A DNA stretch of 13,625 nucleotides, taken from Candidatus Woesearchaeota archaeon CG10_big_fil_rev_8_21_14_0_10_32_9. GTDB lineage: Archaea; Nanobdellota; Nanobdellia; Woesearchaeales; 21-14-0-10-32-9. Under the pieces are notes generated by a model. That model was not told where the DNA came from and did no database searches. It worked only from the letters and a program-made list of their open reading frames with translations. Within the stretch, counting starts at the first letter, position 1. Each line of letters begins with the position of its first letter. Below, in pieces: positions 7,588 to 13,625 of this stretch. The stretch covers positions 1,931 to 15,555 of the forward strand of contig PCYF01000019.1 in assembly GCA_002762915.1 (NCBI GenBank), given 5' to 3'. The position numbers and the translations under genes were made by a program.

Positions 7588-8235
7588 ATGGCTAAGAAAC
7601 GATTCAGTACCTCTTCAGAAAGAGAAGATAAAATAAGAAGAAGAAACTCAATTATAGTTGGATTGATTTTGATTGGTTTAATGGGCTTTAGTGTTTTATC
7701 TTATTCTTTTTATGGAAATGACAGTACCAATACAGATATAAAATATAATGGTTATACTCTTAAATCCGAATCTGTTAACGGGGTAACTGTTTTAACAACA
7801 ACAGTTGACAAGACTAAATTTTTCTTTTATTCAGCGCCTACAATTGCAAATAAGTTCAAAAATATTGAATTTGAAACAGCATATTCTTTTGCACCTACAA
7901 TTGTGTTTACTAAAGATCCTTTAAGTTTAAATGAAACTAGTTATTCAGATGAACAATACTATAATTATTTGTACAACGATGTTAATGTTTATTCAGGAAA
8001 AAAAGTAATTCTAGCAGTTACTAAAGAAGATTTGTTGAATGATTTTCCAATTATTACTTGCGCAGACGCTTCTCCAACAAGGATTGTTGTTGTGTTGAAT
8101 AACTCTGTAAGTAGTCTTAATTCAAATCTAGCTACAGTTGACAGCAATTGTTTTAGAGCTGATGCTTCATATCTAGACATTCTTAGTTTTAGAGATTACG
8201 TTTTATACAATAATCTAGGGGTAAAAAATGGATAA
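7588..8235 (+). CDS. Membrane-anchored extracytoplasmic protein, paralog 1 (unknown function)
   Basis: The family is not recognised. The 215-residue product has a very basic N-terminus (KKRF, KIRRRN), one membrane helix (about 22-41) and an exported domain to the end. That domain starts with YNGY (53-56), has a Tyr-rich stretch around 118-135 and holds two cysteines (C158 in PIITC and C188 in SNCF) that could pair outside the cell. The same order occurs in the next gene's product: membrane helix, YNGY about a dozen residues later, a beta-rich domain, a P-I-x-x-C segment about 100 residues on, a second Cys 26-30 residues later, then an Asp/Leu/Tyr helix. The two are therefore probable diverged tandem duplicates. 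Three N-glycosylation sequons are present (N44, N116, N171). The helix lacks a class III prepilin cleavage site. The last 8 nt overlap the start of the next gene. Confidence 0.75.
   Translation: MAKKRFSTSSEREDKIRRRNSIIVGLILIGLMGFSVLSYSFYGNDSTNTDIKYNGYTLKSESVNGVTVLTTTVDKTKFFFYSAPTIANKFKNIEFETAYSFAPTIVFTKDPLSLNETSYSDEQYYNYLYNDVNVYSGKKVILAVTKEDLLNDFPIITCADASPTRIVVVLNNSVSSLNSNLATVDSNCFRADASYLDILSFRDYVLYNNLGVKNG
8218..8222 (+). promoter_or_regulatory. Internal ribosome binding site before the second paralog
   Basis: GGGGT lies 5 nt before the ATG at 8228, inside the end of the first paralog. The first gene of the unit appears leaderless, while this internal gene has an SD-like sequence and an 8-nt ATGGATAA overlap, consistent with coupled translation. 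Confidence 0.5.
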
Positions 8236-9112
8236 GTCTAACAAACCAAACAAAAGTCACAAGTCAGTGCAAGGCTCAAAAGAAAATAAAAAAGATACTC
8301 CTATACTCTCAGAATCTAGCGTGTTCAAAGTAAAAGGTGACTCTACAAATTCAGAAAAAAAAGAAGAAAAACAATCCAAAAAGAAGTCTTCTAAACATAG
8401 TCTTTTATTAAAAATGGGAATACCTGTTGGCATAATAATTATTTTAGCAATCGTTTATTTATTGGTTTCAACAAATAAACCTGCCCAAGTAGATTACTCT
8501 CAATATAATGGATATTATTTTAATAAAACTTCTGATTTGGGTCTTTGGAGAACAACTTTAAAAACTGGTGTTGGAGATGTTGTTTACGACTTTTATTATC
8601 ATCCTTTAGATGTTGAGAACATTTCTTATAATAATAGTTTGAGTCTATACATAATAGTAGTTGCTAAAAATAATGGAAATTTTACTGTTGCTTATTCTCC
8701 TGAACTATCAGGCTTTGGTAAAGCTGCTATTGCAGGAACTGAAGTAACTAAAGTTATTGGCACATACATAAATGTAAACTCTGGATTTACCGAAGCTCTT
8801 CCAGGTTATCCTGACCTTCCAATTCACAATTGTTCTGAATCTGGACCAAGAGTTCACGTCTTAGAATTTAGTTTGGGCGAGAAGAATGAAATTATATCTG
8901 ATCAGTACTGTTCAAAAATAATTGGAACAGATCTTGATAATTTGATTATGCTTGCAGATGCATACATATATAGAGTTATGGGCATAATTAAAGATCCAGT
9001 CATCATAGATCCAAATAAATTGAACGTAACGTCTCTGCTAAATAAATTAAATAATACAGAATTATTGAATTCTTCCTTAACAAACATAACATCTGATAAT
9101 TCATCTAGTTAA
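8228..9112 (+). CDS. Membrane-anchored extracytoplasmic protein, paralog 2, sequon-rich (unknown function)
   Basis: This 294-residue product carries a long, Lys/Ser-rich cytoplasmic head (1-62), one membrane helix (64-81) and an exported domain. The shared core with the preceding protein runs from YNGY (93-96) through PIHNC (C202) and C228 to ADAYIYRVMG (243-252). It then adds a Ser/Thr/Asn-rich tail of about 40 residues that the first paralog lacks. The exported part has ten N-x-S/T sequons (N99, N131, N135, N151, N201, N266, N275, N281, N286, N291), four of them in the last 20 residues. If the host N-glycosylates, the tail would be a densely decorated stalk or surface patch. The overlap with the upstream gene suggests the two products are made together and may form a heteromer. 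No catalytic motif was seen. Confidence 0.78.
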   Translation: MDKSNKPNKSHKSVQGSKENKKDTPILSESSVFKVKGDSTNSEKKEEKQSKKKSSKHSLLLKMGIPVGIIIILAIVYLLVSTNKPAQVDYSQYNGYYFNKTSDLGLWRTTLKTGVGDVVYDFYYHPLDVENISYNNSLSLYIIVVAKNNGNFTVAYSPELSGFGKAAIAGTEVTKVIGTYINVNSGFTEALPGYPDLPIHNCSESGPRVHVLEFSLGEKNEIISDQYCSKIIGTDLDNLIMLADAYIYRVMGIIKDPVIIDPNKLNVTSLLNKLNNTELLNSSLTNITSDNSSS

Positions 9113-9143
9113 AAAGATTAAAATTTGTTGATTTTTGAGAAAG

Positions 9144-9151
9144 CTTTTTAA
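9144..9151 (+). promoter_or_regulatory. TATA-like box of the methyltransferase-antiporter unit; decides the start
   Basis: CTTTTTAA is centred 26 bp upstream of the ATG at 9174. The in-frame ATG at 9135 lies upstream of this box and would not be transcribed from it, so 9174 is the better start. Confidence 0.55.
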
Positions 9152-9173
9152 GGATGTATTTTTTTGTAGTTAT

Positions 9174-9761
9174 ATGGATCATTACTTTTCTGAGAAACCA
9201 ACTTCTGAAGAGACTATTTTTAAAATTTCTGTAAATGCATTGGGACTTTCGTTTGAAATGCTTTCAGCTTCAGGATTATTTTCAAAAGATGCTTTAGACA
9301 CTGCTTCTAAGCTTTTAATTGAAAAATCAAAGATTTCGGGAACTAAAGGTTTAGATCTTGGTTGCGGAAATGGAGTTGTTGGAATTTGTATTTTAAAAAA
9401 ATATCCCGCTACAGAAGTGGTTTTTTCTGATATTAATGAACGTGCAGTCAAAATTTGTGAAAAAAATCTGAATAAACTTAAGTTAAAAGGAAAAGTTATT
9501 AAATCTGATTTATTTGAAAAGATAAGTGGAGAGTTTGATTTTATTTTATCTAATCCACCTTATGCCGCAGGCAGAGATGTTTGCTTTAAATTAATTGAAG
9601 AATCATTTAATCATCTGAAAAAAAGAGGAACCTTACAAATCGTTGCTAGACACAATAAGGGCGGAAAAATATTGTCTGAAAAGATGGAGAATGTTTTTGA
9701 AAGTGTTGAAGCTCTTGCCAAATCTGGCGGATTTAGGGTTTATATGAGCGTGAAAAATTGA
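9174..9761 (+). CDS. SAM-dependent methyltransferase, MJ0882/RsmC-like
   Basis: The 195-residue protein is a compact class I methyltransferase of the 'small domain' (MTS) type. It opens with HYFSEKPTSEE, like Methanocaldococcus MJ0882. Motif I LDLGCGNG is at 60-67, the acidic motif II FSDIN at 84-88, the SDLF segment at about 111-114 and the catalytic-type NPPY at 127-130. It closes with a GGFRVY strand, also found in MJ0882. NPPY enzymes modify amino groups of RNA bases or protein glutamine. The RsmC likeness suggests guanine-N2 of rRNA, but the substrate is not proven for this archaeal branch. Starting at 9135 would add 13 residues (MRKLFKDVFFCSY) that do not fit the family. The TGA stop overlaps the TTG start of the antiporter gene, so the two are co-translated, although no functional link is evident. 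Confidence 0.88.
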   Translation: MDHYFSEKPTSEETIFKISVNALGLSFEMLSASGLFSKDALDTASKLLIEKSKISGTKGLDLGCGNGVVGICILKKYPATEVVFSDINERAVKICEKNLNKLKLKGKVIKSDLFEKISGEFDFILSNPPYAAGRDVCFKLIEESFNHLKKRGTLQIVARHNKGGKILSEKMENVFESVEALAKSGGFRVYMSVKN

Positions 9762-11464
9762 TTGAGCCAGTATTTTTAGAAATAACATTTGTTGTAGTTC
9801 TTGCAGTATTTGTTACAATAATTATGAGACTTCTTAAGCAACCTTTAATCATAGGGTATATTCTTACAGGATTGATTGTCAGCCCAATTGGTCTTAATAT
9901 TATTCAATCTGAAAATGCACTTCCTGCGCTAGCAGAAATAGGTGTTTCTATTCTATTATTTCTTGTCGGAATTCATCTAAATCCAAAAGTAATAAAAGAT
10001 ATGGGAAAAGTCTCTCTTATTGCCGGTCTTGGTCAAATAATATTTACTTCTTTGGTTGGTTTTGGGTTATGTTATCTACTCGGTTTTGACTTAATAGTTT
10101 CAATTTACGTTGCAATTGCATTAACTTTTAGTAGCACAATTGTTATTATGAAATTGCTCTCAGATAAAGGAGAACTTGAAAGTTTGTATGGTAGAATCAC
10201 GTTGGGAGTTCTCATCATTCAAGATATTGTTGCAATGCTTATGCTTATTGCTTTATCTTCTAGTCCTGGTGAAGGCGAACTAGGAACATACATTATTTTT
10301 GCAATTCTAAAAACGATTGGTCTTATTGTTGGAATTTATCTTATCTCAAAATTGTTGTTTCCTCTTATCACAAAAACTATTGCTAAATCTCAAGAGATTC
10401 TATTATTTTTCTCCATAGGTTGGTGTTTGATTGTTGGAAGTATTTTTGGATTCTTAGGATTTTCTATTGAAGCTGGTGCATTATTAGCAGGAGTAGCTTT
10501 ATCTGTTTCTCCTCTAAGATATGAAATAAGCTCCAAACTAAGACCTTTAAGAGATTTCTTTATTTTACTTTTCTTTGTTGTTTTAGGAAGTCAGATGACT
10601 TTTAACAACATAGCAACATATACTGTTCCTATTATTGTATTATCTTTATTTGTGTTAATAGGAAATCCTATTATTGTCATGATACTCATGGGGCTTCTTG
10701 GCTATACTAAAAGAAATAGTTTATTCACAGGATTAGCCATGGCTCAAATAAGTGAATTCTCTTTAATCATCATTGCGATCGGTTCAAAATTTGGTCATGT
10801 TTCTTCCGATATTCTTTCTGTTGTAACATTAATAGGAATAATAACAATTGCCGGGTCTTCATATATGATGATGTATAATAATAAATTATACAATTTGCTA
10901 TCGCCAATTCTTAATATTTTTGAGAGACGTGGTAAAAAAGTTGATGAACATAAGTATTTATCTCATGATAAGCACCACGTACTTCTATTTGGATATCATA
11001 GAATAGGTTTTGATCTTGCTGAATCTTTCAAAAAAATGAAAAAAAAATTTTTAGTTATAGACAATAATCCTGAAATAATTCTTGATTTAGCAAAGCAAGG
11101 AATTGATTGCAGATATGGAGACGCCAGCAATATTGAATTGCTTAACGAATTGAATTTTAAAGAAGCAAAAATGATTGCTTCCACCATTCCCGATCTAGAA
11201 ACTAACCTATTGTTAATTAAATTTATCAAAGAACATAATTCAAAGGCTCTCATTATTACTGTTTCAAATCAAGTTGAAGAAGCTTTAGAGTTATACAAAG
11301 CAGGAGCATCTTATGTTATTATGCCCCACATGTTAGGAGGAAAACATACTTCTTTGCTCATTGAATCTCATGGATTAAATGAGAAAAAGTTCTTGAAAGA
11401 AAGACAGTTCCATTTGAATCACATTCAGAAAAGAGCTCAAAGTTCTTATTATAAAAAACCTTAA
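9758..11464 (+). CDS. CPA2-family cation:proton antiporter with RCK (TrkA-N) domain, Kef-type
   Basis: The protein (568 residues) has an N-terminal CPA2 transport domain (about 5-385, some twelve membrane segments) and a C-terminal nucleotide-binding RCK domain (about 406-525). Family marks in the transport part are FSSTIVIMKLL (124-134), Gln155-Asp156 in the IIQD motif with the ion/proton-binding Asp, and ISEFSLI (331-337). The RCK fold shows GYHRIG (412-417) as the Rossmann loop, Asp435 at the end of the second strand for the adenosine ribose, and YGDAS (453-457). There is no TrkA-C domain. Such proteins exchange or release K+ or Na+ against H+ under control of NAD(H) or another nucleotide. 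The start is TTG at 9758, overlapping the methyltransferase stop as TTGA. The next in-frame ATG (residue 23) would delete the first membrane helix. A GTGA at 9750-9753 may serve as a weak ribosome binding site. Confidence 0.93.
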   Translation: MIEPVFLEITFVVVLAVFVTIIMRLLKQPLIIGYILTGLIVSPIGLNIIQSENALPALAEIGVSILLFLVGIHLNPKVIKDMGKVSLIAGLGQIIFTSLVGFGLCYLLGFDLIVSIYVAIALTFSSTIVIMKLLSDKGELESLYGRITLGVLIIQDIVAMLMLIALSSSPGEGELGTYIIFAILKTIGLIVGIYLISKLLFPLITKTIAKSQEILLFFSIGWCLIVGSIFGFLGFSIEAGALLAGVALSVSPLRYEISSKLRPLRDFFILLFFVVLGSQMTFNNIATYTVPIIVLSLFVLIGNPIIVMILMGLLGYTKRNSLFTGLAMAQISEFSLIIIAIGSKFGHVSSDILSVVTLIGIITIAGSSYMMMYNNKLYNLLSPILNIFERRGKKVDEHKYLSHDKHHVLLFGYHRIGFDLAESFKKMKKKFLVIDNNPEIILDLAKQGIDCRYGDASNIELLNELNFKEAKMIASTIPDLETNLLLIKFIKEHNSKALIITVSNQVEEALELYKAGASYVIMPHMLGGKHTSLLIESHGLNEKKFLKERQFHLNHIQKRAQSSYYKKP

Positions 11465-11496
11465 GAATTATTACTTTTAATCTTTCTTTTTGTTTT
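11453..11496. terminator. Bidirectional T-tract termination region between convergent genes
   Basis: For minus-strand transcription, an A6 run at 11453-11458 gives a U6 tract 19-24 nt after the stop at 11477; it is built from the terminal Lys codons of the antiporter. For plus-strand transcription, TTTTT (11487-11491) and TTTT (11493-11496) lie 23-32 nt after the antiporter stop, formed by the opposing gene's Lys tail. Archaeal intrinsic termination uses such U-rich tracts without an obligatory hairpin. Confidence 0.45.
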
Positions 11497-12166
11497 GATT
11501 AAAGAAATCAATTGCTTTATCAAAGTCTTTTTTTTCAAAATCTAACCAGTACTTATCTGTAAAGTATATCGTGGATCCTTTTGCATCCCACAACAACAGT
11601 CCATTGTAGTGATGATTATTCATTATCATTAATTCTGGAGCCATAAAATAACTACTTGAAAGATTTTCTTTTAATTGTTCAACATTAAGATCATCTATAG
11701 ATATTTTTTCAGTCAAAGCTTTTCTTATTAGCAATTTTGTTGCAGCAAGTATTTCTTCGTGTCCATCATATTTTACACAAAAGTTCAAAAAGTAGTGATC
11801 ATACTCTTTTGTTTTATCCATAGCGTTTCTTAGAATGTCAACAAAATCAGGTTCCAATGCATTTAAGTTTCCTATAACATAGATTCTTACTTTTTTCTCA
11901 ATTATTAATTCATCCAACACTAACTCTTTGAAGAATTTTTTTAAACCATCAATTTCTTCTTCGTTTTTTGTAGATAATTGTATGGTTAATAAGGGAATAT
12001 CTTTTTTTATCTGTAATTCTATAAGATCCTTCAATTTTTCGAGATTCTTCTTAACAGCTTCTTTGATATCAATATTGTTTTTTGTAGCCCAAGTTCTTAT
12101 TCTAGTTGCATTAATTGCGAGGTGCTTAGGCATGTCTTGTCCTTTCAAAATACTAGGAATTAGCAT
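11477..12166 (-). CDS. Catalytically degenerate cis-prenyltransferase-like protein (UppS/NgBR fold)
   Basis: From the ATG at 12166 the product has 229 residues, the size of undecaprenyl/dehydrodolichyl diphosphate synthase. The family skeleton is clear: PKHLAI (13-18) and Trp26-Ala27 where PxHxAIIMDGNxRWA is expected, LLTIQLSTKN (59-68) for the LTxYxFSxEN strand, VRIYVIGN, LNFCVKYDGHEEI (127-139) for LNIAxxYGGRxEI, and LLLW...IYFTDKYWLDF for FLLW...LYFTDxxWPDF. The catalytic residues are gone. The phosphate-binding Asp of DGN (E. coli Asp26) is Thr21, the GHxxG motif is absent, the RTSGExR motif reads MNNHHYN, and the Mg-binding Glu before LYFTD is Thr. It is therefore probably not an active synthase. 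It may be an accessory subunit like NgBR/Nus1, although the C-terminal RxG of NgBR is missing (the end is NQNKKKD). A TTG at 12178 is too close to the promoter to be the start. Confidence 0.8.
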   Translation of the reverse strand: MLIPSILKGQDMPKHLAINATRIRTWATKNNIDIKEAVKKNLEKLKDLIELQIKKDIPLLTIQLSTKNEEEIDGLKKFFKELVLDELIIEKKVRIYVIGNLNALEPDFVDILRNAMDKTKEYDHYFLNFCVKYDGHEEILAATKLLIRKALTEKISIDDLNVEQLKENLSSSYFMAPELMIMNNHHYNGLLLWDAKGSTIYFTDKYWLDFEKKDFDKAIDFFNQNKKKD

Positions 12167-12188
12167 AGTCTTTGGCAATATAACAAAC

Positions 12189-12198
12189 TATTTAAATA
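12189..12198. promoter_or_regulatory. Palindromic TATA box serving two divergent genes
   Basis: TATTTAAATA is a perfect 10-bp palindrome. Its centre (12193.5) lies 27.5 bp from the ATG of the cis-prenyltransferase-like gene (12166, minus) and 26.5 bp from the ATG of the prepilin peptidase gene (12220, plus). Both distances match leaderless archaeal promoters, and no other TATA-like box lies between the two starts. Confidence 0.7.
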
Positions 12199-12219
12199 TT
12201 TAGATAAAAGAATTAGATT

Positions 12220-13074
12220 ATGATCGAAGAGATTTTAATCTTATTGGCACTTTTATTAGGCACAATAGCCGATATGAAAACAAGAGAAGTTCCAGACACA
12301 TTGAGTTTTGGTCTCGTTGGTATCGGTTTTTTAATTGCTACTATCTCAAGTCTTTTCTATACCTCATTTTCTCCACTCATTAATACAGCCGCTGGTTTTG
12401 TTGCAGGAATAATTTTAGGATTATTATTCTACTTCACAGGAATGTGGGGCGGAGGCGATGCTAAGATAATCATGGGCATTGGTGCAGTTATGGGCCTAGG
12501 AGTATTTTCCATCGGGACAACGCTTCCTTTATTTTTAATATTTGTAGTTAACACGTTTATAGTTGGTGCAATTTATGGTGCTTGTTGGATGACCATGCTC
12601 GGAGTTAAGCATTTTAGTGCATTTAAAAAAGAATTCTCTTCAGTGATGAAAGACGAAAAAATAAAACGCACAAGATTACTATTATTCATATTCTTAGGAA
12701 TCATAATAATTATTTCGTTAGTTGCTCCAATTTATACTGGATTTAAGATTGCAACAGTTATTGTAAGCATAGTGTTTGTTTTGTTCTTCTATTTATCATT
12801 AGTTATAAAATCAATCGAGAGATCAGTTTTATTCGCAGACATCCCTGTTAACAAACTTACAGAAGGCGATTGGATCATTGACAAAATCAAGTTAAAAAAT
12901 GGGGAATTATACAAACCAAGCAAAACAGGAATATCTCTAGAAGATATTGCTCTGCTTAAGAAGAATAATGTTAAATTTGCTCGAGTCAAAGAAGGAATAC
13001 CTTTCTTGCCAAGTTTCTTAATTGCCTACATTGTAACACTAATCTTCCAGAATTGGATAGTATTATTGTTGTAG
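12220..13074 (+). CDS. Archaeal type IV prepilin/prearchaellin peptidase (A24 family, FlaK/PibD-like)
   Basis: This membrane aspartyl protease (284 residues) removes class III signal peptides from pilins, archaellins and related surface proteins at the inner face of the membrane. The two catalytic aspartates are Asp18 in ADMKTREVPD and Asp80 in GGGD, matching Asp18 and Asp79 of methanococcal FlaK. Six or seven membrane segments fill residues 3-125 and 152-196. A soluble stretch (about 198-262) follows, with LTEGDWI, GISLEDIALLKK and VKEGIPFLPSFL. This corresponds to the archaeal A24 C-terminal extension (Arc_PepC_II type), whose role is unknown. A final membrane helix spans 264-284. No pilin or archaellin gene is present here, so the substrates lie elsewhere. 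The ATG at 12220 is 26.5 bp from the shared palindromic TATA box. Confidence 0.92.
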   Translation: MIEEILILLALLLGTIADMKTREVPDTLSFGLVGIGFLIATISSLFYTSFSPLINTAAGFVAGIILGLLFYFTGMWGGGDAKIIMGIGAVMGLGVFSIGTTLPLFLIFVVNTFIVGAIYGACWMTMLGVKHFSAFKKEFSSVMKDEKIKRTRLLLFIFLGIIIIISLVAPIYTGFKIATVIVSIVFVLFFYLSLVIKSIERSVLFADIPVNKLTEGDWIIDKIKLKNGELYKPSKTGISLEDIALLKKNNVKFARVKEGIPFLPSFLIAYIVTLIFQNWIVLLL

Positions 13075-13093
13075 TTAATTCTTAGTAAGTCTT

Positions 13094-13099
13094 AAAAAA
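13094..13099 (-). terminator. Possible T-tract terminator of the right-edge minus-strand gene
   Basis: An A6 run on the plus strand gives a U6 tract in minus-strand RNA beginning 19 nt after the stop at 13118. That is the same spacing as the U6 tract after the cis-prenyltransferase-like gene. Confidence 0.35.
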
Positions 13100-13117
13100 T
13101 ATAAATCTGTTAAAAGT

Positions 13118-13625
13118 TTAATTCTTATTATTCTCTTTCAAATTTAATGTTTCTTTTCCTAAAGAAATACCCAAATTAGAAAATACAGTTGTCAACAAAT
13201 AATTTGTTGTTGCCGCGTAGAACTTGTCAAAGGTCTTTCTTCCCATCTTGTCAAAATACATTGATAATCGTCCTTGCTCTGCGTTCCAAGATCGTTTATA
13301 TGATGATAAGGCCATGTGAATGTCTTCCGTTCCTACATTTACACCTATAGATAGACTTTCAATATCATCATACTCAACAACGGAGTCAATGCATTCCTTT
13401 GACATTCTGTCAAATTTCACTTCTTTGAACTTATTTTGAGTATTAAAATATTTAACAAACATTAAAGTATTAATTAATTCAGGATACTTCTCCAGATCAT
13501 AAGACTCATACAACTCTTCTTTTGCCAATGGCAACAAGTCAATAATGATTTTTACGACTTCTTCCGCAGAAAGATTTTTTGTAGGTTGCCAATATATTTC
13601 ATTCAATCCAAATACTGGCTGTATG
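13118..13625 (-). CDS. Hypothetical protein, C-terminal part (5' end beyond the right edge)
   Basis: The family is not recognised. At least 168 codons are open on the minus strand from the window edge to the stop at 13118. The first possible start inside the window is TTG at 13606 (162 residues), but the frame continues upstream without a stop and reads IQPVFG just before it. The true start is therefore probably outside the window. The visible part is soluble and mixed: a helical, acidic segment (AEEVVKIIIDLLPLAKEEL), a central strand-rich part (SLSIGVNVGTEDIHMAL) and an aromatic helix (FDKFYAATTNYLLTTVF) near the end. No membrane segment or catalytic motif is evident. It converges with the prepilin peptidase gene, 43 nt apart. 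Confidence 0.65.
   Translation of the reverse strand, partial: IQPVFGLNEIYWQPTKNLSAEEVVKIIIDLLPLAKEELYESYDLEKYPELINTLMFVKYFNTQNKFKEVKFDRMSKECIDSVVEYDDIESLSIGVNVGTEDIHMALSSYKRSWNAEQGRLSMYFDKMGRKTFDKFYAATTNYLLTTVFSNLGISLGKETLNLKENNKN

Noticed and set aside
7588..9112. The two surface paralogs as type IV pilins processed by the prepilin peptidase
   Set aside because: Neither N-terminus has a class III signal cleavage site (charged leader, Gly/Ala, then a hydrophobic H-domain); the helices look like plain uncleaved anchors.
9135..9173. Longer N-terminus for the methyltransferase beginning at ATG 9135
   Set aside because: The TATA-like box lies inside this stretch, and the family's N-terminal pattern begins right after ATG 9174.
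11030..11052. A7 and A9 runs in the antiporter gene as a possible programmed slippage site
   Set aside because: The reading frame is intact across the runs and encodes a normal RCK strand (KKKFLVID). Both shifted frames would simply truncate the domain, and such A-runs are expected in Lys-rich AT-rich genes.
12167..12178. TTG start at 12178 for the cis-prenyltransferase-like gene
   Set aside because: It is only about 15 bp from the TATA box centre, so it would lie upstream of the expected transcript start; ATG 12166 fits.
1..13625. CRISPR arrays, IS elements, tRNA genes, C/D box RNAs and long repeats
   Set aside because: No regularly spaced repeats, transposase motifs, terminal inverted repeats or cloverleaf-like sequences were found by eye, and all gaps between genes are about 110 bases or less.

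Overview
This AT-rich window is archaeal. It encodes a group II chaperonin (thermosome), an archaeal-type alanyl-tRNA synthetase with an N-terminal Cys4 zinc site, an archaeal-type CMP kinase and an archaeal prepilin peptidase. Most transcription units show a TATA-like box centred 25-28 bp upstream of the start codon, which implies leaderless mRNAs. The small genes, the shortened AlaRS and the patchwork of unlinked small operons resemble DPANN archaea (Woesearchaeota/Pacearchaeota-like). That placement is inference; no rRNA or other marker here fixes it.

Layout, left to right. A truncated CMP kinase gene (minus, 1-198) is divergent from the thermosome (plus, 295-1908). The thermosome converges on a DNPH1/Rcl-type deoxynucleotide N-hydrolase (minus, 1905-2333), with the two stop codons overlapping. 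Next is a large membrane-anchored calcineurin-like phosphoesterase (minus, 2376-4139). A two-TM protein of 117 residues (plus, 4245-4598) converges on a small helical hypothetical (minus, 4611-4907). The alanyl-tRNA synthetase follows (minus, 4972-7473 or 7488), divergent from two overlapping genes for paralogous membrane-anchored extracytoplasmic proteins (plus, 7588-8235 and 8228-9112). Then come an MJ0882/RsmC-like methyltransferase (plus, 9174-9761) translationally coupled to a CPA2/Kef-type antiporter with an RCK domain (plus, 9758-11464). A catalytically degenerate cis-prenyltransferase-like gene (minus, 11477-12166) and a type IV prepilin peptidase (plus, 12220-13074) diverge from one palindromic TATA box. 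A partial hypothetical gene (minus, 13118-13625) runs off the right edge.

How the genes may work together. Housekeeping genes (kinase, chaperonin, AlaRS) sit beside a cell-surface set: extracytoplasmic phosphoesterase, two secreted paralogs (one dense in N-glycosylation sequons), antiporter, prepilin peptidase and a cis-prenyltransferase-like protein. The last two share a promoter, and pilin processing and polyprenyl glycan carriers both belong to surface biogenesis. The most unusual items are the NgBR/Nus1-like pseudo-prenyltransferase with its symmetric promoter, the paralogous surface pair, and an AlaRS that appears to lack most of its C-terminal (C-Ala) domain.

No tRNA, rRNA, CRISPR array, insertion sequence or long repeat was seen. 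No stretch over about 110 bases lacks a gene. Similarity statements come from recognising family motifs by eye; no database search was run.
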